In this document: positions 17,336-26,966 of the stretch, one piece after another
Position numbering within the stretch: position 1 is the stretch's first letter
Layout: every line of letters starts with the position of its first letter
Assembly: GCF_042678045.1 (NCBI RefSeq)
Contig: NZ_JBHUDI010000009.1
Coordinates: 323,316-387,315, forward strand
Length of the DNA stretch: 64,000 nt
Origin: Natrinema amylolyticus_A
GTDB lineage: Archaea; Halobacteriota; Halobacteria; Halobacteriales; Natrialbaceae
Direction: 5' to 3'
Position numbers and translations under genes: made by a program
Notes under the pieces: model-generated
What the model saw: only the letters and a program-made list of their open reading frames with translations
What the model was told of the DNA's origin: nothing
Databases searched by the model: none

Positions 17336-17839
17336 ATGTCACTGGCAGCCGAGACGCGCCGGGCAGTCGACCGGCGGCCGTTCCTCCGAACTGCGCTGCG
17401 GGCCGGCGTCGTCAACTACACCGCCGCCGCCCGCATGCTCGCCGTCGACGGCGAGACCGATGCGATCGCGACGGCGCTGCGCCGTTACGCCGACGAGTTG
17501 CCGGCCTACGAGACCGACTCGCGAGACGTTCGCGTCCGGATGGAAAGCGGGATCGGCCCGCTCGAGGACGCAAGCGACGACGCCGACGCACTCGTGAGGG
17601 TCGGCGGGCAGGCGTTGGGTCCTGTCGGCGGCGATCTGACCGCGATCGTTGCCGCCGGCGACGTCGACGCGGCCGCGCTCGCGGCCGTGCTTGCGCGACT
17701 TACCGCCGAGGGGCTGTCGCCAACTGCAGCCGGCGTCGCCGGGGACGCACTGGTAGTCGTGGTCGAGCGACTCGAGGGTGCGAACGCGCTGCGGGCGGTC
17801 GAAGACGCGCTCGAGCGTGTGGCTGCGCGGTCCGGGTGA
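17336..17839 (+). CDS. conserved haloarchaeal hypothetical protein (DUF7523-like)
   Basis: A 167-aa acidic protein. The N-terminal part (RRPFLRTALRAGVVNYTAAARMLAV) resembles a short helix-turn-helix or RNA-binding-like segment. The rest is two alpha-beta units (DLTAIVAAGDVDAAALAAVLARL; ALVVVVERLEGANALRAVEDAL) that look like ACT/ferredoxin-like folds. No catalytic residues are evident. It is divergent from the nifU-bolA pair with about 110 bp between starts. Function not recognised. Confidence 0.65.
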   Translation: MSLAAETRRAVDRRPFLRTALRAGVVNYTAAARMLAVDGETDAIATALRRYADELPAYETDSRDVRVRMESGIGPLEDASDDADALVRVGGQALGPVGGDLTAIVAAGDVDAAALAAVLARLTAEGLSPTAAGVAGDALVVVVERLEGANALRAVEDALERVAARSG

Positions 17840-17853
17840 GAGCGCAATGATTG

Positions 17854-17928
17854 ATGCGGGCTGCTGTCACTGTTTAGGGACTGCAGGACGGTCGCGGCCG
17901 GCTGGCATCCACTGACAGGAGTCCGTAT
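17854..17928. repeat. dispersed palindromic intergenic repeat, copy a
   Basis: About 75 bp with inverted ends: left ATGCGGGCTGCTGTCACTG, right CACTGACAGGAGTCCGTAT. Core GACTGCAGGACGGTCGCGG. It lies about 15 bp after a plus-strand stop codon and upstream of a histidine kinase gene. Confidence 0.7.
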
Positions 17929-17999
17929 GAGGAGAGCCATAGCAGAAGGCTACTTCCGTTGGTTATGGGTTTTTATAGTCACACTTTCTGGGAGTACCT

Positions 18000-19046
18000 A
18001 TGGGGCGTTCTCAGGACGTGTCGTTACCGGCAGCGTTCGACGATCTCGAGATCGGCGTCGTCGTACGCGATCCGGAAACCGGTGCGGCCCTCGACACGAA
18101 CGACCGGATCGAGGAGTTGTACGGCTACTCTCGAGGGGAACTTCTCGAGATGGATATCGAGGAGTTTACAGCACCATCGACGACGTTTTCCCAGGACGAG
18201 GCGATCCGGCGACTGCGCGCTGCTGCCGCCGGCGAGTCGCAGGTCTTCGAGTGGCGGATCGAACGACCGTCGGGTGAACTGGTCTGGATTCGCGTCCGGC
18301 TCGATCGGACGACGATCGACGACACCACGTGTATCATCGCCGAGGTTCGGGAAATCACCGAGTACAAGGCTCAGACACGCCGGTTGCGGCTCCTCAACCG
18401 CGTCGTCCGCCACAACCTCCGAAACGAGACGAACGTGCTCATGGGCTATGCCGATCGGCTCAAGCGAGCGATCAAAGAAAAGACACTCGAGCGGGAAGTC
18501 GAGACGATCCTCGAAATTGCGTCCGAGATCGGGTCGCTGAGCGATTCGATTCGCCAGATCGAGGAGATCACGACACCCGACGCGACACAGCGGTCTCACA
18601 TAGATGTCGGCGAACTGGTCGAAGAGGTCGCCGCAGAGGCACGAGCGGACGCAGTGGCGGCCGAGATAACCGTCGAGATTCGGGACGACATCTGCGTCAA
18701 CGCCGATACGGGCCTCCGCCACGCGATCACCCACGCTATCGACAACGCGATCGAGCACAACGACCGCGAGGTCCCGTCCGTCGAGGTGTCGGTCGGCATC
18801 GACTCGGCCACTGGACAGGCCGAGATCGCTGTCAGCGACGACGGCCCACCGATCCCGGACGTCGAGGTCGACGTGCTCAGAGAGGAGGTCGCGGCGAGTG
18901 CCACCTACCACGGCTCCGGCATCGGGCTGTGGGTGATGCAGTGGTGTGTCGACTCGCTGGGTGGCGAACTCGTCTTCGAGGCGAACACCCCCCGTGGAAA
19001 CGTCGTGCGATTCTTGCTGCCACGGGCTGAGTCCGTCGGGGCGTAG
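18000..19046 (+). CDS. PAS-domain sensor histidine kinase
   Basis: A 348-aa soluble kinase. One PAS domain (about 8-120; YGYSRGELLEMDIEEF) is followed by a haloarchaeal-type dimerisation box with phospho-accepting H138 (VVRHNLRNETNVLMGY). An HATPase_c domain comes next (HAITHAIDNAIEHN, SDDGPPIP, GSGIGLWVMQW). There is no transmembrane helix, so it senses a cytoplasmic signal. No response regulator is adjacent. The start at 18000 gives a short, normal N-terminus before PAS. Confidence 0.88.
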   Translation: MGRSQDVSLPAAFDDLEIGVVVRDPETGAALDTNDRIEELYGYSRGELLEMDIEEFTAPSTTFSQDEAIRRLRAAAAGESQVFEWRIERPSGELVWIRVRLDRTTIDDTTCIIAEVREITEYKAQTRRLRLLNRVVRHNLRNETNVLMGYADRLKRAIKEKTLEREVETILEIASEIGSLSDSIRQIEEITTPDATQRSHIDVGELVEEVAAEARADAVAAEITVEIRDDICVNADTGLRHAITHAIDNAIEHNDREVPSVEVSVGIDSATGQAEIAVSDDGPPIPDVEVDVLREEVAASATYHGSGIGLWVMQWCVDSLGGELVFEANTPRGNVVRFLLPRAESVGA

Positions 19047-19105
19047 CGACGAGCCGACCGGAGGGCATCACACGCTTTAACTTTCAGCCGGGGGAAATGA
19101 GCCCA

Positions 19106-20608
19106 ATGACCCTGCACGTGACGAACACGTTGACGGGCGAAAAAGAGCCGTTCGAGCCACAGGACCCCGAGAACGTCTTGCTCTACTACTGTGGCCTGAC
19201 GGTCTCGGATCCGCCACACCTGGGCCACGCACGCTCGTGGGTCCACGTCGACGTCATGCACCGCTGGCTCGAGCACCTCGGTTACGACGTACGTCACGTC
19301 GAGAACTTCACCGACGTCAACGAGAAGATCGTCGCCCGGATCGGCGAGGACGACCTCGGTGAAAGCGAATCCGAGGTGGCCGAGACCTACATCCAGCGGA
19401 CGATCGACGACATGCGCTCGCTGAACCTCCTGCGCGCGGAGGTCTATCCACGCGTCTCGGAACACGTCCCCGAGATCATCGATCTCGTCGAGACGCTGAT
19501 CGAGAAGGGCTACGCCTACGAATCCAACGGCTCGGTCTACTTCGACGTGACTCGTTTCGAGGAGTACGGCAAGCTCTCGAATCAGGATCTCGAGGAAATC
19601 GAGTCTCAGGGCGATCCCGACGAGCGAACCGAGAAGCGAAATCCGGCGGACTTCGCGCTCTGGAAAGCCGACGGCGTCGACCCCGACGCACTCGAGGAAC
19701 ATCGCCACGAGGGCGTCGACCATGGGGATACCCCGCCGGAAGGTCTGACCTGGGACGCGCCGTGGGGCGAGGGACGGCCCGGCTGGCACATCGAGTGCTC
19801 GGCGATGAGCATGACCCATCTGGGCGAGACGCTCGACCTCCACGTCGGCGGTCGGGATCTGGTCTTCCCGCATCACGAAAACGAGATCGCCCAATCCGAA
19901 GCCGCAACCGACCAGCAGTTCGCCAACTACTGGCTCCACTGCGAACTGTTCCAGATGGACGACGAGAAGATGTCCTCGAGTCTGGGCAACTTCGTCACCG
20001 TCGACGAGGCGATCGACCGCTGGGGGACGAACGTTATGCGGACGTTCCTGACCGCGGGATCGTACAACAGCAAACAGCTGTACTCCGACGAGACGATCGC
20101 CGAGGCCCAGGAGCGCTGGGACCAACTCGAGCGGGCATACGAGGCTGCCGTCGACGTGCTAGACTCGCCACAGGCGAGTTCGAAGGCCACGGACGAGTCG
20201 CTGCGCGACGACCTCGCCGATGCGCGCGAAACGTTCACGACCGCAATGAACGACGACTTCAACACCCGCGAGGCGCAGTCCGCGCTGCTGTCGGTCGCGA
20301 CGGCGATCAACCGGCATCTCGAGGCGGTCGATTCCGACGATGGCTCCGATTATCGCGGGCTTCGACGCGCCGTCGAGACCCTCGAGGAACTGGGCGACAT
20401 CTTGGGCCTCTCTTTTACGGGCGAGACAACGGGCACGGCCACACTCGCCGGTGATGTCGTGGAACTCGTCCTTGACGTGCGCGAGGCCGAACGCGACGCC
20501 GGCAACTACGAGCGCGCCGACGAACTGCGCGACGAACTCGAGGCACTCGGCATCGAAGTCCAGGACACCGACGAGGGGGCGACGTATCGGCTGCCATCGA
20601 GCGAGTGA
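19106..20608 (+). CDS. cysS: cysteinyl-tRNA synthetase
   Basis: A 500-aa class I aminoacyl-tRNA synthetase charging tRNA-Cys. The HIGH-equivalent HLGHARSW lies near residue 40 after the zinc-ligand segment YYCGLTVSDPPHLGH. WHIECSAM and HHENEIAQSEA mark the active site, and KMSKS reads EKMSSSLGN (about 290). The C-terminal helical domain is present to the end. The start at 19106 lies about 28 bp below a TATA-like CTTTAACT; an ATG at 19097 is the alternative. The stop codon forms the first base of an intergenic repeat (TGATACGG). Confidence 0.96.
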   Translation: MTLHVTNTLTGEKEPFEPQDPENVLLYYCGLTVSDPPHLGHARSWVHVDVMHRWLEHLGYDVRHVENFTDVNEKIVARIGEDDLGESESEVAETYIQRTIDDMRSLNLLRAEVYPRVSEHVPEIIDLVETLIEKGYAYESNGSVYFDVTRFEEYGKLSNQDLEEIESQGDPDERTEKRNPADFALWKADGVDPDALEEHRHEGVDHGDTPPEGLTWDAPWGEGRPGWHIECSAMSMTHLGETLDLHVGGRDLVFPHHENEIAQSEAATDQQFANYWLHCELFQMDDEKMSSSLGNFVTVDEAIDRWGTNVMRTFLTAGSYNSKQLYSDETIAEAQERWDQLERAYEAAVDVLDSPQASSKATDESLRDDLADARETFTTAMNDDFNTREAQSALLSVATAINRHLEAVDSDDGSDYRGLRRAVETLEELGDILGLSFTGETTGTATLAGDVVELVLDVREAERDAGNYERADELRDELEALGIEVQDTDEGATYRLPSSE

Positions 20609-20689
20609 TACGGATGGACAGCTGTCAGTGAACACGCGCGTGACACGGCTCAGTGGCGACCGATCGCGTGCGATCGCTGTGTGAACCGT
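20608..20689. repeat. intergenic repeat, partial copy d, with short motif
   Basis: Begins in the cysS stop (TGATACGG) and continues GGACAGCTGTCAGTG, matching the left end of the approximately 80-bp palindromic repeat. The core and right end are not conserved. Positions 20670-20689 instead carry the 20-bp motif (GCGATCGCTGTGTGAACCGT) shared with other intergenic sites. Confidence 0.5.
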
Positions 20690-20776
20690 CCGAGTACCAA
20701 CCATCCAGTCACATATATTGACAGTATTCTTATTTGTAACCTGCTCGCTCAAGTGGGTGGCGCGTCTCTAGACGGT

Positions 20777-21895
20777 ATGGCTGATTCTCGCTCGGTCGTC
20801 ACCGCTGGGTTCGATGCCATGCCTGCCCACGTGGCGATCCTCGACGAGACGGGGGAAATCGTCTACACCAACAGGGCATGGGACGCGTTCGGGGACGAGC
20901 AGGGGTTGCCCGACGCTGCGGGCGGCGTCGGGATAAACTATCTTACGGTCTGTGAGAGAAGCGACGGTACCGAGGCGGTGGAGACGGTACGCGGGATTCG
21001 GGCGGTCGCGGACGGAGATCGCGAAGAGTTTACCCTCGAGTATCCCTGTCACACGCCCGAGCGCGAGCGCTGGTTTATGATGCGGGCGACACCGTACGAC
21101 CACGCAGGCGAGCGGTTCGTGCTCGTTATGCACGTCGACATCACCGAGCGACATCGACTCGAGCAACGAACCCAGGCCCAGGCCGAGCGAATGGAGGGGT
21201 TCGCGAAGCTTCTCTCACACGACCTGCGAAACCCGCTGTCGGTCGCACTGGCAGAGGCTTATGCCCTCGAGCGCGACGACGACGGCGACCGCAGTTCGTT
21301 GCGCTCGTCGCTCGAGCGCATGGAGTCGATCATCGACGACGCGCTGGCGCTCGTGACGATCGACGAGGTCGCCGAAACCGAGCTGGCGACGATCCCGCTC
21401 GCGACGGCAGCCGAGGACGCATGGAAACACGTCTACACGGAATCGGCGACCCTTTCGGTGACCGGCACCGTCGCGATCCGGGCCGACGAGTCGCTGGTGA
21501 GTCATCTCTTCGAGAACCTCTTTCGGAACGCCGTTGAACACGCCGGCGACGACGTGACCGTGACAGTCGGCCCGCTCGAGCGCTCGAGCACGGATAGTGC
21601 GGGTGACACGGCGCTCGGCGGGTTCTACGTCGAAGACGATGGCCCGGGGATACCACCCGAGCGCCGCGAACGGGTGTTCGACTCGGGGTATTCGGCCGAC
21701 TGCAGTGAGGCGAGTGAGTCGGGAGCGGAAAAGACGGAGTCGACACGGGAGGCTGGGCGAAACTCCGGGTTCGGGCTCGCGATCGTTCGGGAAGTCGCCG
21801 ACGCACACGGCTGGTCGGTCTCGGTGACTGCGAGCCGAGACGGTGGCGCTCGATTCGAGATTCGGGGCGTCTCGATGCTCGAGTTGTCCGCCTAG
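20777..21895 (+). CDS. PAS-domain histidine kinase
   Basis: A 372-aa soluble kinase. One PAS domain (about 8-125; HVAILDETGEIVYTNRAWDAFG, ending HVDITERHRLE) is followed by the His box H148 (LLSHDLRNPLSV) and HATPase_c (N-box LFENLFRNAVEHAGDD, G1 VEDDGPGIPPERRERVFDSGYS). A Ser/Glu-rich insert of about 25 residues lies before the G2 box SGFGLAIVREVADAHGW. The start at 20777 gives the proper PAS opening. Its stop overlaps the convergent presenilin gene by 4 bp. Confidence 0.88.
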   Translation: MADSRSVVTAGFDAMPAHVAILDETGEIVYTNRAWDAFGDEQGLPDAAGGVGINYLTVCERSDGTEAVETVRGIRAVADGDREEFTLEYPCHTPERERWFMMRATPYDHAGERFVLVMHVDITERHRLEQRTQAQAERMEGFAKLLSHDLRNPLSVALAEAYALERDDDGDRSSLRSSLERMESIIDDALALVTIDEVAETELATIPLATAAEDAWKHVYTESATLSVTGTVAIRADESLVSHLFENLFRNAVEHAGDDVTVTVGPLERSSTDSAGDTALGGFYVEDDGPGIPPERRERVFDSGYSADCSEASESGAEKTESTREAGRNSGFGLAIVREVADAHGWSVSVTASRDGGARFEIRGVSMLELSA

Positions 21896-22896
21896 AATCC
21901 GAGTGCCGTGGCGACTGAGAGCCCGCTTGCGAGCGCACCGAGCAGATAGCCGCCGATCGCGCCACCGTTGAGCAGCGGCAAGCCGGCGTGCGGACGACCT
22001 TTGAGGACCATGTACATGAGCACGAGCAGGCCGGCGATCGTTCCCACCAGCGCGCCGAGTGCGGGCCAGTTCAACGCGATCAGGGGGACCGACAGCATCC
22101 CGACCTCGAGGAACGCTGCGGCGCTGGCGACGAGAATCGACGGGATGACGGCGTCGCCGAGACCGATGAACAGGGCGTCGCGGTCGAGTGCGCCTTCGTG
22201 GGCGTCGGAGTCGGCCGCAGTATCGTCATCAGTGCCGCCGTCGCGGTCGTCTTCGAGCACGTCGTCGGTGCTGCCGGCTGCGAGGTAGGAATAGGACAGC
22301 GTCATCGGGACGACGAGGACGACGGGGATCTTGAGGTCCATGACGCCTTCGGCGAGGTCGAGCATGTGTTCGGTGCCGTAGACGCTGATGGCGTCGTAGA
22401 CTGCAAGCACTGCAAGCAACAGCAGCGCCGGCAGCAGGCCGAAACTGATCCCGAACAGGGCGGCAGCACCGGCACCCATCACGACGCCAGTCGCGTCGAT
22501 GACGTACCACTCGGGGTACACCCACAGCGCTGCGCCGACGGCGAGCGCGGCGACGATCGCGAGTGCGTCGACCACACTCCCACTCCCCGCGAGTGGCGCG
22601 AGCAACGCCGGGACGAGTTCGGCGAAAACGTACCACGAGATCATCACGCTGACGCCGACGATCAGCAGGCGGATGAGCCACTCGAGATCGTACTTGAACG
22701 CCGCGAGCATCAGCCCGGTCGCGGCGAGCATCACCCCGAAGTAGAGGACGCTGTTCGTCGGGTTCTGGGGGTCCTCGACGGCTTGCCGGCCCGATTCGGT
22801 GAAGGGATCGATCAGCGCCAGCGCGCCGAGCTGGACACCGAGAAAGAGCAGGACCGTCGTGCCGACGGCGACGAGGACCCGCGTCCGATCGTTCAT
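21892..22896 (-). CDS. presenilin-family intramembrane aspartyl protease (PSH)
   Basis: A 334-aa multi-helix membrane protease. The catalytic aspartates are D168 in the Y-D motif (LAVYDAISVYGTEHM) and D248 in GLGD (FIGLGDAVIPS). The third signature, normally PAL, reads PLL (307-309, GLPLLNGG). About nine hydrophobic segments are seen, with an acidic loop (about 208-238) between helices 6 and 7 where eukaryotic presenilins are cleaved. Archaeal homologues cut membrane-embedded peptides; the substrate here is unknown. The start at 22896 is chosen because upstream sequence is Arg-rich and unrelated. Confidence 0.9.
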   Translation of the reverse strand: MNDRTRVLVAVGTTVLLFLGVQLGALALIDPFTESGRQAVEDPQNPTNSVLYFGVMLAATGLMLAAFKYDLEWLIRLLIVGVSVMISWYVFAELVPALLAPLAGSGSVVDALAIVAALAVGAALWVYPEWYVIDATGVVMGAGAAALFGISFGLLPALLLLAVLAVYDAISVYGTEHMLDLAEGVMDLKIPVVLVVPMTLSYSYLAAGSTDDVLEDDRDGGTDDDTAADSDAHEGALDRDALFIGLGDAVIPSILVASAAAFLEVGMLSVPLIALNWPALGALVGTIAGLLVLMYMVLKGRPHAGLPLLNGGAIGGYLLGALASGLSVATALGF

Positions 22897-22990
22897 GGCG
22901 CGGCGTTTGCACCCCGCTCGTATTGGCTTTTCCACTCCAGGTCGGCGACGGCTCGTCGCCGACGGTCGAACCCGACACGCGGTGGCGACG

Positions 22991-23239
22991 CTACCGCGCG
23001 TACAGCGTCGCCCCCACCAGCGACGGCAGGTGGACATCGTCGTCGGGCGTCACCGCCAGATAGGGCCGCGAGACGGGTCCGAAGACGTCGACGACGCGGC
23101 CGACCTCCTCGAGGGAGTCGTCGAGGACGATCGTCCCGATCTCGTCGCGGAGTTCTGCAGACGCATCGTCGTCTGTGTCGTCCGCGCGGAGCACCGCAAG
23201 CCCCTGTGCCGTGCGGACGACCGCGCCGACCCGGCGCAT
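22991..23239 (-). CDS. H/ACA RNP subunit Gar1
   Basis: An 82-aa Gar1-like protein, a small beta-barrel of H/ACA pseudouridylation complexes. It includes RRVGAVVRTAQGLAVLRAD, a short acidic loop, IGTIVLDDSLEEVGRVVDVFGPV and RPYLAVTP, the sequence hallmarks of archaeal Gar1. It follows SRP19 directly: the SRP19 stop at 23241 and this start at 23239 are adjacent. The Gar1-SRP19 order is common in haloarchaea. Confidence 0.88.
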   Translation of the reverse strand: MRRVGAVVRTAQGLAVLRADDTDDDASAELRDEIGTIVLDDSLEEVGRVVDVFGPVSRPYLAVTPDDDVHLPSLVGATLYAR

Positions 23240-23240
23240 C

Positions 23241-23522
23241 TCACTCGCGCATCGCGACGACGTACGCCGCGACGGCTTGCACGAGGTCGTTTTTCGTCGA
23301 GTCGTCGGCCCCGCGGACGACGACCCGGCCCCGGTCGGCCCAGTGCTCCCGGGAGTAGGCCTTGTCTCGCTCGATCGTGGCGTCGTACCCGATCTGCTGG
23401 ACGGCCTTCGCGATCTCGTCGACCGTCGGTTCCTCGACCGCCAACTCCTGTGAGACGCGGCGACCGTCGCTCCGTGAGAGGTCCGCATCGAGATAGGCGG
23501 GCCAGATGACGTTCTCGACCAT
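23241..23522 (-). CDS. srp19: signal recognition particle protein SRP19
   Basis: A 93-aa RNA-binding protein of the archaeal SRP, which binds 7S RNA and primes SRP54 loading. The N-terminus MVENVIWPAYLDADLSRSDG and RRVS, then the C-terminal half (VVRGADDSTKNDLVQAVAAYV), are characteristic. The start at 23522 gives the exact family opening. It forms a tight pair with the downstream gar1. Confidence 0.93.
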   Translation of the reverse strand: MVENVIWPAYLDADLSRSDGRRVSQELAVEEPTVDEIAKAVQQIGYDATIERDKAYSREHWADRGRVVVRGADDSTKNDLVQAVAAYVVAMRE

Positions 23523-23703
23523 GCGCCCCTCTGGGCGGTCCGGCGAGTAAACCCTTTTCAAAACGATACGTCGGCTGCCGATACCAGTACGATCCAAACG
23601 AACTGAACGAATACGTTCGGATGAATTCTTCGACGATCGTCTCGATCGTGTCGACGGCGCGGACTGGACGGTTTTTTACCCCTCCGCCTCCGAGTGGCCG
23701 CCA

Positions 23704-25572
23704 ATGACCGAGTACGATTACGAGGCCCTCGGACTCGTCGCCGGGCTGGAAATCCACCAGCAACTCGATACGGCGACGAAGCTGTTCTGCCAGTGTCCGA
23801 CCGACCTCCGCGAGCCGGCGGAGTCGACGCGTCGGTTTACGCGCTATCTGCATCCCACCCGGAGTGAACTGGGCGAACTCGACGACGCCGCCGTCGAGGA
23901 GAGCATGGTCGAACGCGAGTTCGAATATCTCGCCTACGACTCGACCTGTCTCGTCGAGGAAGACGACGAGCCACCCCACGAACTCGACGACGAGGCCCTC
24001 GAGACGGTCCTCGAGATCGCCCAGCTGATGGACATGTCGCCGGTCGATCAGGCCCACGTGATGCGCAAAATCGTCGTCGACGGCTCGAACACGAGTGGCT
24101 TCCAGCGCTCGTCGCTGATCGCCACCGACGGCGAAATCGAGACGAGCGACGGGGCCGTCGGGATCGAGGATCTGATGCTCGAGGAGGAAAGCGCCCAGCG
24201 CGTCGAAGAGACCGACGACGGAGTACGCTACAGCCTCGATCGACTGGGGATTCCGCTGGTCGAAATCGGAACCCAACCGGACATCTCCTCACCTGAACAG
24301 GCCCTCGAGGCCGCCGAACGGATCGGGATGCTGCTGCGCTCGACGGGCAAGGTCAAGCGCGGCCTGGGGACGATCCGCCAGGACGTCAACGTCTCCATCG
24401 AGGAGGGCGCACGCGTCGAGATCAAAGGCGTCCAGAGCCTCGACGACATCGACGACATCGTCCGCAACGAGGTCGGTCGACAGGCCGAACTCGTCGAGAT
24501 CCGCGACGAGCTCGAGGCACGCGAGGCGTCGGTCGGCGACACGCAGGACGTGACTGGGGTCTTCGAGGACACCGACAGCGGCGTCATCCGCAGCGCGCTG
24601 GATGCCGGTGGCAGCGTGATGGCCGTCCCGCTGTACGGCTTCGACGGCCTCGTCGGCCGCGAGATCGCGCCCGACCGCCGCCTCGGTACCGAGTTCTCGG
24701 ACCACGCCAAGCGCCACGGCGCGGGCGGGATCTTCCACACCGACGAACTCCCCGCCTACGGCGTCACCGAGGAGGAAGTGGCGGCGCTGCGCGACGCGGT
24801 CGGCGTCGACCCCGAGGACGCCGTCGCGATCGTCGCCGACGAGACCGAAATCGCGGAAAACGCTATCGAGGCCGTCGCCGACCGGGCCGCGACCGCCCTC
24901 GAGGGCGTCCCCGAAGAGACCCGCGGCGCGAACGACGACGGGACCACTCGCTACCTCCGTCCCCTTCCGGGGGCGGCGCGGATGTACCCCGAGACGGACG
25001 TGCCGCCGGTCGAACCGGACCCGAGCGACGTTCCCGAACCCGAACTCCTCACCGCAAAGGTCGAGCGCTACCAGGCCGAGTACGATCTCGGCGAGGGACT
25101 GGCCGAGCAGGTCGCCTACGGCAAGTACATGCCGCTGTTCGAGGACGTGGTCGCGGACGGTATCGACCCGACGCTTGCCGCGACGACGCTCGAGTCGACG
25201 TTGACGGAACTCCGACGCGACGACGTCCCCGTCGAGGCGCTCACCGAGGAACACATCACGGACGTCCTGAGCATGGTCGAGGACGGCGACCTGCCCAACG
25301 AGGGCGTGCCGGACCTGCTGACGGAACTGGCAGAGAAGCCCGACCGGACGGCCGCGGAGGCAGCTGAAGAAGCCGGACTCGGCGGTGCCGACGAGGACGA
25401 GGTCCGCGAGGCGGTCGTCGAAGTCGTCGAACGAAACGAGGCGCAGGTCGAAGACGAAGGCATGCAGGCGTTCTCCGGACTCATGGGCGAGTGCATGGGC
25501 GCGCTTCGCGGCAAGGCAGACGGTGATCTGGTGAGCCAGTTGCTTCGCGAAGAGATTCAGAAACGAGCCTAA
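23704..25572 (+). CDS. gatE: Glu-tRNA(Gln) amidotransferase subunit E
   Basis: A 622-aa archaeal GatE that works with GatD to convert Glu-tRNA(Gln) to Gln-tRNA(Gln). The N-terminal GatB/E core begins LVAGLEIHQQLDTATKLFCQCPTD; GLGTIRQDVNVSI lies near residue 220. A GatE-specific AspRS-like insert follows (VTGVFEDTDSGVIRSAL). The C-terminal YqeY-like tail contains KYMPLFEDVV and ends with a GKADGDLV-like motif. Length is typical. It is divergent from srp19-gar1. Confidence 0.96.
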   Translation: MTEYDYEALGLVAGLEIHQQLDTATKLFCQCPTDLREPAESTRRFTRYLHPTRSELGELDDAAVEESMVEREFEYLAYDSTCLVEEDDEPPHELDDEALETVLEIAQLMDMSPVDQAHVMRKIVVDGSNTSGFQRSSLIATDGEIETSDGAVGIEDLMLEEESAQRVEETDDGVRYSLDRLGIPLVEIGTQPDISSPEQALEAAERIGMLLRSTGKVKRGLGTIRQDVNVSIEEGARVEIKGVQSLDDIDDIVRNEVGRQAELVEIRDELEAREASVGDTQDVTGVFEDTDSGVIRSALDAGGSVMAVPLYGFDGLVGREIAPDRRLGTEFSDHAKRHGAGGIFHTDELPAYGVTEEEVAALRDAVGVDPEDAVAIVADETEIAENAIEAVADRAATALEGVPEETRGANDDGTTRYLRPLPGAARMYPETDVPPVEPDPSDVPEPELLTAKVERYQAEYDLGEGLAEQVAYGKYMPLFEDVVADGIDPTLAATTLESTLTELRRDDVPVEALTEEHITDVLSMVEDGDLPNEGVPDLLTELAEKPDRTAAEAAEEAGLGGADEDEVREAVVEVVERNEAQVEDEGMQAFSGLMGECMGALRGKADGDLVSQLLREEIQKRA

Positions 25573-25847
25573 CAGGCGTCGATAACGCGACTCTTTTACT
25601 GGCGCGGTGTTCGCGACGCTCCGCTACAGGGACAGCGCGGGTAGCCAGCGTAGTGAGCGCAGTGATTACCATCCAGTCTATACCCTCATCATGTCAAGAG
25701 AGTGCAAGTCAGTCGCGTCTTCGTATTATATGGTGCGCTAGTGTGTGACCCGTTGAGCCGTCCGCACGGCCGCTGTGGGGCGCTCGGAGAGACATGGGTA
25801 TGTGCAACGAGACACAGCACACGAGGGACGAATCGGACTCTGAATCG

Positions 25848-26930
25848 ATGCGAACGACGCGCCGAACCGCGCTTCGCGGGACTGGTCTCGCCGGCGCGCT
25901 CGCGCTGGGCGTCGGCAGCGCCAGTGCGAGCCAGGACTTTTCGGAGGCGACCGCTCGCCAAACCCGAACCGAGACAACCGACGACGAGTCCGTTTCAGTA
26001 ACGTGGGAGAACTACCCGCGCGCAGAGTCCGACACGTACCTGGCACGATACGTCGAACTGGGCGGATTCGGAGAGTTCTATCACCTCCGAGAGTTGGTCC
26101 CCATCGACCAGCAGGACGTCATCCAGATGAATCGCGACACGCTCTACTCGGCTGGTGTCTTCGACCTGACCGAGCCGGTCACCGTCACCCAACCGGACAC
26201 GGGTGACCGCTACCAGTTGCTGATCGTCATCGATCAGGACCACTACGTGAAGGGATCGTCCACGACCGGCGGCGAATACACGCTGACGCAGGACGAAGTC
26301 GGGACGCGGTACTGTCTGGTCCTGGTCCGCACGTTGCTCGACCCGGACGATCCGGACGACGTCGAGGCCGTTCACGCCATCCAGAACGACCTCACGGCGA
26401 GTCAGGAATCGACCGGGACGTTCGAGATCCCCAACTGGGATCAGGACTCGCTCGAGGAAATCCGCAATGCGCTCATCACGGTCGGAGAGACGATGGAGGA
26501 CTCCCGGGGCGTGTGGGGCGACGCCGACGAGGTCGACCCGGTCAAGCACTTTCTCGGTACCGCGGTCGGCTGGGGCGGCAGTCCGGAAACGGACGAGTTC
26601 GTCCTCTGGCGAACGCCCGAACGGAACGACGGCGACACGCCGTACACGCTCACCGTCGGGGACGTCCCCGTCGACGGATACTGGTCGGTCACCGTCTACA
26701 ACAGCGACTGGTACCTCGAGGAAAACGAGTACGAGGCGTACTCGATCAACAACGTGACCGCGGAGCGAGCCGACGACGGCAGCGTCACGATTCACTTCGG
26801 CGGCGACCCCGATCAGCCAAACTACCTCTATACGCCGGCAGGGTGGAACTACACGGTCCGGCTCTACGAGCCGCGCGAGGAGATCCTCGACGGGAGCTAT
26901 CAGTTCCCCGAGGCAGAGCCCCTCGAGTGA
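25848..26930 (+). CDS. Tat-exported DUF1254/DUF1214 protein
   Basis: A 360-aa exported protein. A twin-arginine signal (MRTTRRTALRGTGLAGALAL) is followed by a Ser/Ala cleavage region. The mature part contains the DUF1254 segment (TYLARYVELGGFGEFYHLRELVPIDQQDVIQMNRDTLYS; in pieces around 65-110) and a DUF1214 C-terminal beta region (YTLTVGDVPVDGYWSVTVYN). The biochemical role is unknown. The start at 25848 places the RR motif at residues 5-6; ATGs at 25794 and 25800 would add a hydrophilic leader. It lies alone, convergent with the Lrp regulator. Confidence 0.8.
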   Translation: MRTTRRTALRGTGLAGALALGVGSASASQDFSEATARQTRTETTDDESVSVTWENYPRAESDTYLARYVELGGFGEFYHLRELVPIDQQDVIQMNRDTLYSAGVFDLTEPVTVTQPDTGDRYQLLIVIDQDHYVKGSSTTGGEYTLTQDEVGTRYCLVLVRTLLDPDDPDDVEAVHAIQNDLTASQESTGTFEIPNWDQDSLEEIRNALITVGETMEDSRGVWGDADEVDPVKHFLGTAVGWGGSPETDEFVLWRTPERNDGDTPYTLTVGDVPVDGYWSVTVYNSDWYLEENEYEAYSINNVTAERADDGSVTIHFGGDPDQPNYLYTPAGWNYTVRLYEPREEILDGSYQFPEAEPLE

Positions 26931-26966
26931 GAGACGCGGCGCGCTCGGGTCGTTTCACGCCGCTCG

